Source: Ligilactobacillus aviarius
GTDB taxonomy: Bacteria; Bacillota; Bacilli; Lactobacillales; Lactobacillaceae
Direction of reading: 5' to 3'
DNA length: 63,984 nt
Assembly: GCF_001654615.1 (NCBI RefSeq)
Contig: NZ_LWUD01000006.1
Span: 1 to 63,984 of the forward strand
Position numbers and translations under genes: made by a program. Of the stretch, positions 11,322 to 19,488 are shown piece by piece; positions within the stretch are counted from its first letter, which is position 1; every line of letters begins with the position of its first letter. Under the pieces are notes generated by a model that was not told the origin of the DNA, did not search any database, and saw only the letters and a program-made list of their open reading frames with translations.

Positions 11322-12161
11322 ATGCGAAAATTAGCATTGATCGGCGATAGTCATGGGAACTATCAAGCATTGAAGGCTGTATTGGAAGATGCCCAAAAAC
11401 AAAACGTTGATGATTACATTGTTTTAGGTGACATTACGAATCGCGGGCCAGAGCCGTTGGAATGTGTTGAAGCCCTTCAACAGGTTAACCCGTTAACGTG
11501 GATCATTGGGAATCATGAGGCGGTTTATCGAAGTTTGATTGATCATCAATTCACGGATTTTGAAAATAATCCAAAAGCAATTATGGCGATCATTACTTCG
11601 ACGTATGACCGGGAAAAACTTGGAAAAGCAAAATTTGATTGGTTATCCCAATTACCATTGAGACAGGAAATTAAAGTCGAAGAAATTACTTTTAATATTT
11701 TTCATTCGACTCCAACTAAATGCCGCGGCGGTTTCAGTTATCCAACAAATGAACAGGCTAATTTTGACGAATTGATGAGTCAAACTGATGCGGACGTTGG
11801 AATTTACGGCCATACGCATCGTTCAATTTTACGGATGACGAATGATGGCCGGTACATTTTCAATCCCGGAAGTGTTGGAATGCCAGTATCTGATCGGTTA
11901 GAAATCAGTGGAAAAGCCAGTTACGGCATTTTAACGATCGATCATCGAAGTGTTTTAAGTTGGGATCAGCGTAATGTTCCTTATGACTTAGAAAAGGAAT
12001 TGCAAATTGCCCATGAACGGGAAATTCCATACTATGATCTATATGAAGAATTATTGCGGACCGGAAAGTTTACGTTCAATCAAGCAAAAGTTGCTGCTGA
12101 AAATCAAAAGTGCGATTACTTAACGCAAGCATTATCAAACGTGGAGAAGATTGAATGGTAA
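11322..12161 (+). CDS. Calcineurin-like metallophosphoesterase
   Basis: A 279-residue phosphoesterase with the full set of metal-binding motifs in order: GDSHGN at residues 8-13, GDITNRG near 38-44, GNHE near 64, a His in NIFHSTPT, and GHTHRS near 167-172. This di-metal fold hydrolyses phosphoesters such as diadenosine polyphosphates, cyclic dinucleotides or protein phosphates; the exact substrate is unknown. GCGAGGGA precedes the ATG. Its end overlaps the start of the CDF transporter by 7 bases, implying coupled translation. Confidence 0.85.
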   Translation: MRKLALIGDSHGNYQALKAVLEDAQKQNVDDYIVLGDITNRGPEPLECVEALQQVNPLTWIIGNHEAVYRSLIDHQFTDFENNPKAIMAIITSTYDREKLGKAKFDWLSQLPLRQEIKVEEITFNIFHSTPTKCRGGFSYPTNEQANFDELMSQTDADVGIYGHTHRSILRMTNDGRYIFNPGSVGMPVSDRLEISGKASYGILTIDHRSVLSWDQRNVPYDLEKELQIAHEREIPYYDLYEELLRTGKFTFNQAKVAAENQKCDYLTQALSNVEKIEW

Positions 12162-13141
12162 AAAAAGATAACTCATATGAAGAAAATGAAAGTGTGACGT
12201 GGGAAAAGTTGCAATCGGAACAATTCAAAAACTATCGCGTCGTTAAACGTAATTTGTTTTTTAATGTTCTGACGTATGTTTTAATTTTCCTGATCGAATA
12301 TTGGCTTGCAATCCAGAGTGAGGCGGAGGTTTTAAAAGCGGATGCCTTTAATAACTTATCCGGGGTGATTTCGACGTTCCTATTGATTGTTGGAATTCAC
12401 ATTGCCAGTGATGAAGATGAAACGCGGCTGATTGGATTTCCGGTGAGTGATCAAAATGAGTTGAGTAACCAGAAAAGGGTGCGCTTATCACGCTTCCGTT
12501 TTGAAACGATTTTTACGCTTGTAACTTCGATTTTGATGATTGGAATTGCAGTCAATATTATTAGCGGCGGGATTCACGCATTAATGAATCTTAAGACACA
12601 AAAAATCCCGAATCCAATTGGAATTGTTGGAGCTGGGATTTCCGTTATTTTGATTCTTTTGATTTATATCATTAATTATTCAAGTGGCAAAAAAACGAAT
12701 AGTGCGGCGTTACTTGCTTCGGCTCAGGATAGTTTGGGCGATATTTTAACAAGTGTTGGAACCGCCGTTTCGATTTTTGTGATGTGGAAGTTTGGCATTC
12801 GGTGGATCGATAGTGTTGCCAGTATTGTCATTGGCTGTTTCATTTTGTATTCCGGATTTAAGATTTTCCTTGAAAGCAGCTTGAACCTTGCTGATTACTT
12901 TAATCCGCGAAAAGAGGAAAAGTACAAGAATGTTATTTTGGATAATCCGCAAATTAAATCCGTCCCGGGCTTAACGGCACACTATAATGGAAGTTTGATA
13001 ACCGTTGAAGCTGAAGTGACGGTCAGCGGGAAAATGACGGTTAAGGAGTCATTTATTCTTGCCGAACAGATTGAAGAAATTTTGAAGCAGCAGTGCGGGG
13101 TTTCTGATACGAAAATTATTTTTTATCCAAATGAAATTTAA
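12155..13141 (+). CDS. Cation diffusion facilitator (CDF) metal transporter
   Basis: A 328-residue CDF family protein with about six membrane segments. The metal-binding TM2 segment reads KADAFNNLSGVIST and TM5 reads ASAQDSLGDILTSVG, giving the family Asp residues. A C-terminal cytoplasmic alpha-beta domain begins near residue 245 (IKSVPGLTAHYNGSLITVEAEVTV). It exports divalent metal ions, most likely Zn, Mn, Fe or Co, by proton antiport. The overlap with the phosphoesterase gene suggests an operon ended by a strong terminator. Confidence 0.87.
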   Translation: MVKKDNSYEENESVTWEKLQSEQFKNYRVVKRNLFFNVLTYVLIFLIEYWLAIQSEAEVLKADAFNNLSGVISTFLLIVGIHIASDEDETRLIGFPVSDQNELSNQKRVRLSRFRFETIFTLVTSILMIGIAVNIISGGIHALMNLKTQKIPNPIGIVGAGISVILILLIYIINYSSGKKTNSAALLASAQDSLGDILTSVGTAVSIFVMWKFGIRWIDSVASIVIGCFILYSGFKIFLESSLNLADYFNPRKEEKYKNVILDNPQIKSVPGLTAHYNGSLITVEAEVTVSGKMTVKESFILAEQIEEILKQQCGVSDTKIIFYPNEI

Positions 13142-13174
13142 AAAGCGATGGGCAAAATTTGCTCATCGCTTTTT
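13141..13174. terminator. Bidirectional terminator after the CDF gene
   Basis: AAAAGCGATG and CATCGCTTTT with inner pairs form a stem of more than 12 bp, with A and T tracts on both sides, between convergent genes. Confidence 0.85.
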
Positions 13175-13177
13175 GGG

Positions 13178-13193
13178 TGTTTCACATGAAACA
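13178..13193. promoter_or_regulatory. parS-like palindrome
   Basis: TGTTTCACATGAAACA is identical to the site at 2106-2121 and one base from consensus parS. It lies in the convergent gap after a separate terminator, so it is not needed as the terminator itself. Confidence 0.4.
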
Positions 13194-13194
13194 T

Positions 13195-14202
13195 TTACTG
13201 TTGATTTTCGAGTTCAATAATATACCGGATCGTCTTCCGAAGTTCTTCACGAATATCTTCGCGTTTCACGTGTAACTTTGGGAAAGTATCGGCCCAGTTT
13301 AAGTAACAGAATTTCTGTTGAACGTGGGCAATCATTTCCATGTGAATGCCGCTTTCGCGATTTTGGTCGGCGAGATTCCGATCAAGTTCTTTGTAGGTTG
13401 GTAAGCCTTCTTCAAGGGTGATGACTGGAATTTGGGTGTTTGTTCCAAGTTCATCTTTAATGATATTGGCGAATTCTTCGTAGGTCATGTTAATGTCACC
13501 GATGGCAAATGTTTCCCGGTGGTGACCATAGAGGAGAGCGCCGACCGCAGCTTCACCAACTTGGGTAGCAGTTACACATGCAGTTCCACCTTTAAAGACT
13601 GGATAAACATCATTGTCGCGAATCCGGTCAACAAACATTTGCCATAATGGCATGCGTTCCTTCATTGTTCCGAAGATGTATGGTAAGCGTAATCCGCAAA
13701 CTTCCATCTTGCCTTCGCCTTCAGCAAAAGCAACTTGTTCCTGGAGAAGACGGGTATTGATGTACGGTGAATCTTTCAAACCGGTTTCAGGATAACGTTC
13801 AGCCATTTCAGCAAAGTATGAGCCAAAGACAACAAATTTTTTCAATCCTGCTTGACAGGCCAGGCGAACCATCCGTTGCGTTGGTAAAACATTTGCCTCA
13901 TAGTAAAATCGTTTTGCTGGAATTTCAGCTTGAATTCGTTCATCGGCTCCGGCAGCATAAATAAAGCCATCACAATCGCTTAACATCTCAACGACTTCGT
14001 GGTCATTCATTTCATTGATATTTCCAACGAGACATTCAACATTGTCCATACCTTCAAGGGGATTATCTTCTTTGATTACCGTATCTTTTTTAGGTGGAAG
14101 TGAAAGGGTTTTGACTTTAATATCATTATTTAATAATTCTTTAATTGTATGGTATCCAAGAAAACCGGTTCCACCGAGAACAAAAACTTTATTAAATTTC
14201 AT
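13195..14202 (-). CDS. NAD(P)-dependent epimerase/dehydratase family protein
   Basis: A 335-residue extended SDR. The N-terminal Rossmann motif is GGTGFLGYHT, with FVVFGSYFAEMAERYPETGL in the catalytic region. The usual YxxxK is not evident, since the segment ends in SPYINTRLLQEQ with Tyr but no Lys four residues on, so it may be an atypical or non-catalytic member. I place the start at the second Met (first base 14202), because AGGAGGAG lies 6-13 bases upstream and would fall inside a longer reading frame. Substrate unknown. A PgpA-like gene lies just upstream on the same strand. Confidence 0.8.
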   Translation of the reverse strand: MKFNKVFVLGGTGFLGYHTIKELLNNDIKVKTLSLPPKKDTVIKEDNPLEGMDNVECLVGNINEMNDHEVVEMLSDCDGFIYAAGADERIQAEIPAKRFYYEANVLPTQRMVRLACQAGLKKFVVFGSYFAEMAERYPETGLKDSPYINTRLLQEQVAFAEGEGKMEVCGLRLPYIFGTMKERMPLWQMFVDRIRDNDVYPVFKGGTACVTATQVGEAAVGALLYGHHRETFAIGDINMTYEEFANIIKDELGTNTQIPVITLEEGLPTYKELDRNLADQNRESGIHMEMIAHVQQKFCYLNWADTFPKLHVKREDIREELRKTIRYIIELENQQ

Positions 14203-14223
14203 TGAAATCTCCTCCTTCATTCA

Positions 14224-14742
14224 TTATTCCATATCGCTTGCGCTTAAATTATGGGCTAAATAACCTTCAGCACAGGCCTGAATGGCAGAAATGCAATCAT
14301 CGAGCATGGTTGCAATTTGGCCGCCATTTTTTTGCGCGGTATCAAGCTTTTTGGCTGCATTTGATTTATGAACATCCAGGTAACCGAAGTTTGAAACGGC
14401 GATTGACCCGTAAAGTTGAGCAATTCCGTTAATGGCAAGCATTTCATCGACCCCAAAACAAGGATTGTCTTCAGCAATAATTGTCTGTAACGGCTCGGGC
14501 AATTGATGCGCGTTTGCAAGGTTGTCGATTGCGAGGGCCACCATAATAGCATTGCGAACTTCCCGTTTACTTAGAACTTTTCGTACGGCCATTTCGGCTT
14601 CGTCAATCGTCAATTCATGATTGAATTGACGTTGATGTTCCCAAGCATGGGTGGCAATTTCGTTAAGCGAGATATCGCGTTTTTCAAGTTCGGTTTGAAT
14701 GTAATTCCATACTTCCTGATCAGGATAAACATCCTTTGACAT
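14224..14742 (-). CDS. Phosphatidylglycerophosphatase A-like protein (PgpA/YutG)
   Basis: A 172-residue protein resembling the PgpA family of low-GC Gram-positives. It has an N-terminal helical part (DQEVWNYIQTELEKRDISLNEIA), a segment VRNAIMVALAIDNLA, and a C-terminal segment YGSIAVSNFGYLDVHKSNAAKKLD typical of this branch. PgpA removes phosphate from phosphatidylglycerol phosphate; the soluble Gram-positive branch is poorly characterised. ATG at 14742 is preferred, since AAGGGAAG lies 9 bases before it, whereas the upstream in-frame GTG would touch the RBS. Confidence 0.75.
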   Translation of the reverse strand: MSKDVYPDQEVWNYIQTELEKRDISLNEIATHAWEHQRQFNHELTIDEAEMAVRKVLSKREVRNAIMVALAIDNLANAHQLPEPLQTIIAEDNPCFGVDEMLAINGIAQLYGSIAVSNFGYLDVHKSNAAKKLDTAQKNGGQIATMLDDCISAIQACAEGYLAHNLSASDME

Positions 14743-14928
14743 AAATTTCACTTCCCTTAAACTTATTCAATCAGCATTATATTAAATAAGCGCTTCCAGA
14801 GCAATTATTTGAACTGGGAATTTCATTCAACAATTTAGTTATTATTGAGTTAATTTTTTATTGAAATTGGTATATACATTTAATCAAGAAAGCGTTATTA
14901 TTTCGTTATAAGAAAGGAGGAATCTTAA

Positions 14929-16092
14929 ATGGAAGATTTAGTTTTACAGCTGTCAGAGCGCGAATCGCTTTATCAACTTTATCTGTACGCTTTTAACCGC
15001 CAAGATTCACCCGCGCGGAAAGCGTTTTTTATGGATCGGGTTGAACATGGAAAAGTTTTTCGAATCAAAGATGGCGATCAGATTGTCAGTGGTTTGTATC
15101 GGCTGCCGTTTGAACTTCGAATTGGGGATCAGCTTTTTCAAATGGGCGGAATTGGCGATGTGATGACTTATCCGGAATACGGCGGACATGGGTACGCAAC
15201 TACCTTATTAAAAACCGCTTTAGCGGACATGAACGCCGATGGATATGAATTGTCATTTTTAGCCCCATTCTCGCAACGTTATTATCGCCGGTTGGGTTAT
15301 GAGCAGGCTGTCAGTGCGTTTACATACGAAATTGATGCGCAAAAGTTTCGGCCAGCCAAAGTAGAAGCTCAGCGCAAGGTCGAACGAACACCGCTTGCAA
15401 ATTCCGTGGATGAGGTTGCTGAATATTATCGCCAAACGGTTGCAACGCAAGATGGAAAGATCAACCGGCAGCCATGGTGGTGGCATTACCTCACCTTGAA
15501 AAATAAATGGAATGTAGCGAAGGTCTATGATTCAACTCAAATGACGGGTTATGCAATTTATGAAATTCAGGGGACGAATATCGTTGTTTCTGAAATGAAT
15601 TACCAAGATTGGGATACGTACCAAACGCTGTTGAATTTCATTGCGGCGCATTCAAGCATGGTTGAACGGTTCATTTTTAAGGATTACAGCAATTTTTACC
15701 AGGGACACTATTCACTTGAGCCAGGTGAAATGAATGTGCATGTCGAGCCGTATATGATGGGCCGAATTGTTAACTTTAAACGGTTTATTGCCAAATATCC
15801 GTTTGAAAATGAGTTTGGAACAATGTTCATCAAGATTGAAGATGATGTTCTTCAATCGAATAACGGCGTTTGGAAGGTAAGCAAAGCGGGAATCGAACAA
15901 GAGTTTCAGGAAGATCATTGGCAAATCAGGGGGAAGATTAATGATTTGTCAGCCTTTTTCTTTGGACAATTGTCTTTAAAACAAGCGGTTCAACTTCATC
16001 GAATTCAAGTGCAAGCAATTAATGACGAGCAATTAGCGCAGTTTGATTCGGCAGTGAAGAAGAATATTTTAGGGTTTAATGATTACTTTTAA
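14929..16092 (+). CDS. GNAT N-acetyltransferase, Eis-like
   Basis: A 387-residue protein with the Eis-type layout: an N-terminal GNAT domain with the acetyl-CoA loop in MGGIGDVMTYPEYGGHGYATTLL, a second degenerate GNAT domain, and a C-terminal sterol-carrier-like domain (NNGVWKVSKAGIEQEF..DLSAFFFGQLSLKQAV). Eis proteins acetylate amines, including aminoglycosides and protein lysines, in known examples. Here the substrate is unknown. A strong AAAGGAGG ribosome binding site precedes the ATG. It is monocistronic and divergent from the PgpA-like gene. Confidence 0.85.
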   Translation: MEDLVLQLSERESLYQLYLYAFNRQDSPARKAFFMDRVEHGKVFRIKDGDQIVSGLYRLPFELRIGDQLFQMGGIGDVMTYPEYGGHGYATTLLKTALADMNADGYELSFLAPFSQRYYRRLGYEQAVSAFTYEIDAQKFRPAKVEAQRKVERTPLANSVDEVAEYYRQTVATQDGKINRQPWWWHYLTLKNKWNVAKVYDSTQMTGYAIYEIQGTNIVVSEMNYQDWDTYQTLLNFIAAHSSMVERFIFKDYSNFYQGHYSLEPGEMNVHVEPYMMGRIVNFKRFIAKYPFENEFGTMFIKIEDDVLQSNNGVWKVSKAGIEQEFQEDHWQIRGKINDLSAFFFGQLSLKQAVQLHRIQVQAINDEQLAQFDSAVKKNILGFNDYF

Positions 16093-16098
16093 TTATTA

Positions 16099-16134
16099 AG
16101 AGATTGTTAGAAAACTCAGCAATCTCTTTTTTTT
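16099..16134 (+). terminator. Terminator of the Eis-like gene
   Basis: AGAGATTG and CAATCTCT form an 8-bp stem with a 13-base loop, followed by eight T. Confidence 0.75.
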
Positions 16135-16159
16135 ATGGTCGTAATTTAAAATTTTAAAG

Positions 16160-16330
16160 GGCTGTAATCCATTGCGACTGTAAGGATTAAGCGATGGAAG
16201 ATAAGCTTACAGCGAAACGGTGATTGGGAATTAAGAATTCAATTAGAAATCGAGCTAAAGGCTGGGGTAGCTTAAGGTGCGGTGTTAGGATAAAGGTGAA
16301 ATTAAAGGAAAGGTTGAAGGAGGGATTCCA
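16160..16330 (+). other. Structured leader upstream of a small peptide ORF
   Basis: This stretch has no larger gene. CTGTAA near 16173 pairs with TTACAG near 16208-16213, enclosing CCATTGC pairing with GCGATGG. It is followed by purine-rich sequence leading to a strong AAGGAGGG RBS. I do not recognise a known riboswitch class in it. Confidence 0.35.
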
Positions 16331-16423
16331 ATGAAAAAAGTATTAAATTTCTTTGTTAAGAAACATGATTTAGCTTCAATCACCGCATTGATGCAGAACT
16401 TAAAGTACAACCGTAATTTATAG
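16331..16423 (+). CDS. Small cationic 30-residue peptide, unknown
   Basis: An ATG 6 bases after GGAGGGA opens a 30-codon frame starting MKKVLNFFVKKHDLASI and ending LKYNRNL. The peptide is basic and its first half could form an amphipathic helix, but there is no signal peptide or double-glycine leader. A structured leader precedes it and an intrinsic terminator follows it about 35 bases after the stop, so it occupies its own transcription unit. That and the good RBS support expression. The function is unknown; it may be a small membrane-active or regulatory peptide. Confidence 0.45.
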   Translation: MKKVLNFFVKKHDLASITALMQNLKYNRNL

Positions 16424-16457
16424 AATTTGAAGGAATACAAAATGGATTCACATAAGT

Positions 16458-16499
16458 AAAAACACTCACGAGATATTTAAATCTGGTGAGTGTTTTTTT
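16458..16499. terminator. Terminator between the small ORF and the TMEM175-like gene
   Basis: ACACTCAC and GTGAGTGT with flanking A and T runs form a terminator that can work in both directions. Confidence 0.75.
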
Positions 16500-17085
16500 A
16501 ATGCTGATGTTGTTTTTTGATAATTTGCTCAGCCCGGCGCTCTGGAATTATCCAAACGGCGGTTGCAAGGATCACCGTAATGATGATTGCTGGCGGGTAA
16601 AAATATCCGCAAATGAATCCTATAATTTGGATCAAAAAATAAATTGTAAATTTCCGTGGCCGGTAAATCACTTGGAAAAGCGCCTTATTGGATTTATCTG
16701 CCCAGTAAAGGGTAAAACAAAGTAAGACATACATCAGTGAAATCAGTAAAAAGACGATTCCAAAGAAGAATTCCGCAACCCGCGCAAAAAAGTGATCACT
16801 GACAAAAGTGGTTACGTATGGGAAAAACGAAATCATAAAAAGTAACAATGAGTTTGCCCACAAAACACCGCCGTTAATTTTACGAACGACTTGAAATGTG
16901 TTGTGCAGATTATGCCAAGTAATACATAAAACAAAAAATGAAGTTGCATATGTTAAGTATTCCTTATGCAATGCTAAAACGGCACTTAGCGTCGCAGCGG
17001 CTGGTTGCTTTAAGCTTAAAACTAAAACCGTCATAACGATCGCAAGCACAGCATCAAAAAACGCGGTCAACCGGTCCTTACTCAT
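16498..17085 (-). CDS. TMEM175/DUF1211 family membrane protein
   Basis: A 195-residue protein with about six membrane helices. The first helix carries the family signature RLTAFFDAVLAIVMTVLVL, corresponding to the RxxxFSDGV-type selectivity motif of TMEM175 potassium channels, and a conserved ITWHNLHNTF segment follows near residue 55. Bacterial members are potassium-permeable tetrameric channels. The ATG is preceded by AAAGGAAAC. The gene is alone on its strand and shares a terminator with the small ORF. Confidence 0.82.
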   Translation of the reverse strand: MSKDRLTAFFDAVLAIVMTVLVLSLKQPAAATLSAVLALHKEYLTYATSFFVLCITWHNLHNTFQVVRKINGGVLWANSLLLFMISFFPYVTTFVSDHFFARVAEFFFGIVFLLISLMYVLLCFTLYWADKSNKALFQVIYRPRKFTIYFLIQIIGFICGYFYPPAIIITVILATAVWIIPERRAEQIIKKQHQH

Positions 17086-17133
17086 TTAACAAGTTTCCTT
17101 TCAGATTAAATTAACCAGTTTAGTTTAGCATAG

Positions 17134-18201
17134 TTAATTAACGTTTTTAAAATCGGGGGTTTCGTTATTCAACGGGAAACTCTTAACTTCCGTATTATTC
17201 AGTTCATGATTAAGGTCAACGCATTGAACCGTTGAATTTTTGTATGATTTCCAGTAAAACTTCAGTGATTCAGCGCACATTGCAGCCGAATAGATCGTTT
17301 CATCGTAATCTTGTTGATTTCCATGATCAGCGACTTTGACGATTCCAAGCGGCATGGCCACGTTATCGAGCAAATGGAATAGATATTGAATTCCTTCTTC
17401 TTCATTTTGACCCTTGATGCCATAATATTTAAGAAATGATGCCCGAATAAAACGCGATTGCGAAGTGAAATCACCAGGTAATCCGAGGGCACCGGTTCCC
17501 TTAAATGGTTTTTGAACTTCGATGCCATCCATGTTACGGTCAGGGAATTCATCGTTTTTAACGTTCAAGTAACTTAAAAGGTTTTGCTTGTGCCAACGAT
17601 AATCGGGACTGTTGGTCATTACGCCAGCAGTATGCCGGTAAATGGTCATTTGTTGGTTATCAGGTTCGATAATGATCGTTTCCCCGGAACGGTCAGAAAA
17701 GACCCAGTGAACGGTTGCGGTTGAACCAGCAAGTGATTGGTTAACGCACGTTGCCTTTTTTGTAAGCAGGTCAACGACTTCATCAACGGTTGCACATTGA
17801 AGAAGCGCATGGGTAACAACATAACCCGGGTTAAGTTCTTGGCTATTTGGTCGCGGAACATCAGGAAATGATGCGAATCCAGCATAGAAAAGCTGACCGC
17901 CCATTAATCCTTTTTCGTTGATTCCTTCGTAAAAGACGGGTGTAACCTGCATGGCCATTGTTCCGACACCGACTGCCGCGTATTTTGACGTTACAATGTT
18001 TTCTTCACTTAAATTATGATCATAAGGCGTTCCGGCAGTATAGTATTTTAAGCCGCGCGGAACAACGGTTGTTGCTGATTCGGCAATCGAATTGAAATCA
18101 TAATTCCGGCCCCAGATGTGTTTGCCGTCTTGGGTCTCCCACGCAATACTTGAACATCCGGCATTTAGTTGTTTTGCGACTTGACGAATCTTTGAATTCA
18201 T
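17134..18201 (-). CDS. Linear amide C-N hydrolase, choloylglycine hydrolase family (BSH/PVA-like)
   Basis: A 355-residue Ntn hydrolase. The catalytic Cys is Cys16 in LNAGCSSIAWETQDG, with the supporting GRNYDF (Arg and Asp), VMTNSPDYRW (Asn) and SQSRFIRAS (Arg) motifs all present. In most bile salt hydrolases the Cys is residue 2. Here a 15-residue stretch must be removed to free the Cys, as in penicillin V acylases with a propeptide. Substrates may be conjugated bile salts, penicillin V or N-acyl homoserine lactones; sequence alone does not decide. TAGGAGC lies 8 bases before the ATG. Confidence 0.85.
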   Translation of the reverse strand: MNSKIRQVAKQLNAGCSSIAWETQDGKHIWGRNYDFNSIAESATTVVPRGLKYYTAGTPYDHNLSEENIVTSKYAAVGVGTMAMQVTPVFYEGINEKGLMGGQLFYAGFASFPDVPRPNSQELNPGYVVTHALLQCATVDEVVDLLTKKATCVNQSLAGSTATVHWVFSDRSGETIIIEPDNQQMTIYRHTAGVMTNSPDYRWHKQNLLSYLNVKNDEFPDRNMDGIEVQKPFKGTGALGLPGDFTSQSRFIRASFLKYYGIKGQNEEEGIQYLFHLLDNVAMPLGIVKVADHGNQQDYDETIYSAAMCAESLKFYWKSYKNSTVQCVDLNHELNNTEVKSFPLNNETPDFKNVN

Positions 18202-18259
18202 ATGATCAGCTCCTATCTAATTTCATCTTCGTTATAGCATAACGGACCCTAAAAGGTTA

Positions 18260-19174
18260 TTAGTCCAACTTTTGGTAACCTTCTTTTAATAATTGAGCCA
18301 GACCATCATCATGAAAATCATAAATTTGGCATACGTCTTTAATGAACGCAAAGGTCGCTTTCAAGTAGTCTTTTGAGTCCGTTAGCTGCATGATTTGAAT
18401 TGCTTCTTTAATGTTTTGCAGGCCAATTGATTGTCCTGAAAGAAGAAAAACAATTCCTGAAAAGAGCTTATAAAGGGTCTTTTCAAAGAGCATGTCTGCG
18501 TGAAGCGAAAAATTAGCCAACTTGCTGACGACCTTGATGGCAGCCATCAAATCTTGATGAGAAATATCAAACGCAAGAATTACGCATAAGCTGCGGAAAC
18601 TTTCATTTCCATAAATATGCATTAATTCGTAGCTATCTAAATTGCGGATGATTCGCTTTTCCATGGCGTTAACGGCTGACGGTTCAAAAATAAAAATTAC
18701 ACTATTGAAAAGGGTGTGCTCGTAATGAGTCCACACGTCGCATTTCAAAAGGTAATTTAAAAGAATCTTCTTGGATTCCTGATCAAGTGGTTCATTTTGA
18801 AGCGAATTTAGAATAAGGGTCGTGACGCATTTAAGATGAAGGTAAGTCTGGTTATTTGGATTTTGTTGTGCATAAGTGGAAATTGTTGCATGAATTTCCT
18901 GCATTAATGGAATGTTTCTGGTAATCGTCGCGTCCCGAATCTGCATTGCAATTTCGTTGAAGTAGTCTGGTTTATACCCGCGTGAAATGTAGAGAAATTC
19001 CTCGAAACTGACATGCAAGTTTTGAAGCAAAGTCAAAAAACTGTTAACGGAAGGCTGCGTTTCACCATTCACGAACCGGTTATAAGAAGATTTAGTAATG
19101 GTGTTATTGGTAATTTGTTGGATTGAAATATGTTTGTTTCTTCGAATATTTGAAATGGCTTTTCCAAAATCCAT
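18260..19174 (-). CDS. Rgg/GadR/MutR family transcriptional regulator
   Basis: A 304-residue regulator. Residues 1-60 form an XRE helix-turn-helix (FGKAISNIRRNKHISIQQIT..SSYNRFVNGETQPSVN), and the rest is a helical repeat domain of the Rgg type that in streptococci and some lactobacilli binds short secreted peptides. AAGGATG precedes the ATG. A short ORF lies divergently 178 bases away (see the peptide entry), a layout used by Rgg-peptide pairs. Its target genes are not evident; the choloylglycine hydrolase downstream on the same strand is a candidate. Confidence 0.85.
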   Translation of the reverse strand: MDFGKAISNIRRNKHISIQQITNNTITKSSYNRFVNGETQPSVNSFLTLLQNLHVSFEEFLYISRGYKPDYFNEIAMQIRDATITRNIPLMQEIHATISTYAQQNPNNQTYLHLKCVTTLILNSLQNEPLDQESKKILLNYLLKCDVWTHYEHTLFNSVIFIFEPSAVNAMEKRIIRNLDSYELMHIYGNESFRSLCVILAFDISHQDLMAAIKVVSKLANFSLHADMLFEKTLYKLFSGIVFLLSGQSIGLQNIKEAIQIMQLTDSKDYLKATFAFIKDVCQIYDFHDDGLAQLLKEGYQKLD

Positions 19175-19351
19175 TTGATCACATCCTTAAGGCAATTTTT
19201 CAATTTAATGATATCGTTTTCACAATTTAGTTGCAAATTTGACAACGAATTCCCAATAGTGGTTATCTCACCCATTTAAAGAAAATAATTTAGTTATACT
19301 TAAAGGGTAGGGAATAGCAAATAAAATTAATAATCACGGAGAAAGTAATTA

Positions 19352-19432
19352 ATGTTTCGGTCTTTCGTAGAACGGATTATTGATATTCGGGTCTTGGGAA
19401 GCAGATCCGAGTTCAAAAATCGTTATTCCTGA
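19352..19432 (+). CDS. Small 26-residue ORF divergent from the Rgg gene
   Basis: An ATG 9 bases after CGGAGA opens a 26-codon frame starting MFRSFVERIIDIRVLG and ending NRYS. A TATACT element lies at 19293-19298 and a perfect intrinsic terminator ends the unit 20 bases after the stop, so it looks like an independent short transcript. Rgg partner peptides are often encoded like this, but classical SHPs have a more hydrophobic C-terminal half, so assignment as a pheromone precursor is tentative. Confidence 0.4.
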   Translation: MFRSFVERIIDIRVLGSRSEFKNRYS

Positions 19433-19452
19433 GTACAAGTGTTATGGGGATA

Positions 19453-19487
19453 AAAATGGTCTGGATTAGTGGGATCCAGACCATTTT
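19453..19487. terminator. Bidirectional terminator
   Basis: AAAATGGTCTGGAT and ATCCAGACCATTTT form a perfect 14-bp stem with a 7-base loop, ending the small transcript and the convergent lipoprotein gene. Confidence 0.88.
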
Positions 19488-19488
19488 T

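Noticed and set aside
13262-13277. TTTCACGTGTAACT as a fifth parS-like site
   Set aside because: It lies inside the epimerase coding sequence and has too many mismatches on the right side.
16160-16330. A manganese (yybP-ykoY) or other known riboswitch
   Set aside because: I could not match the conserved core of any class; only simple stems are visible.
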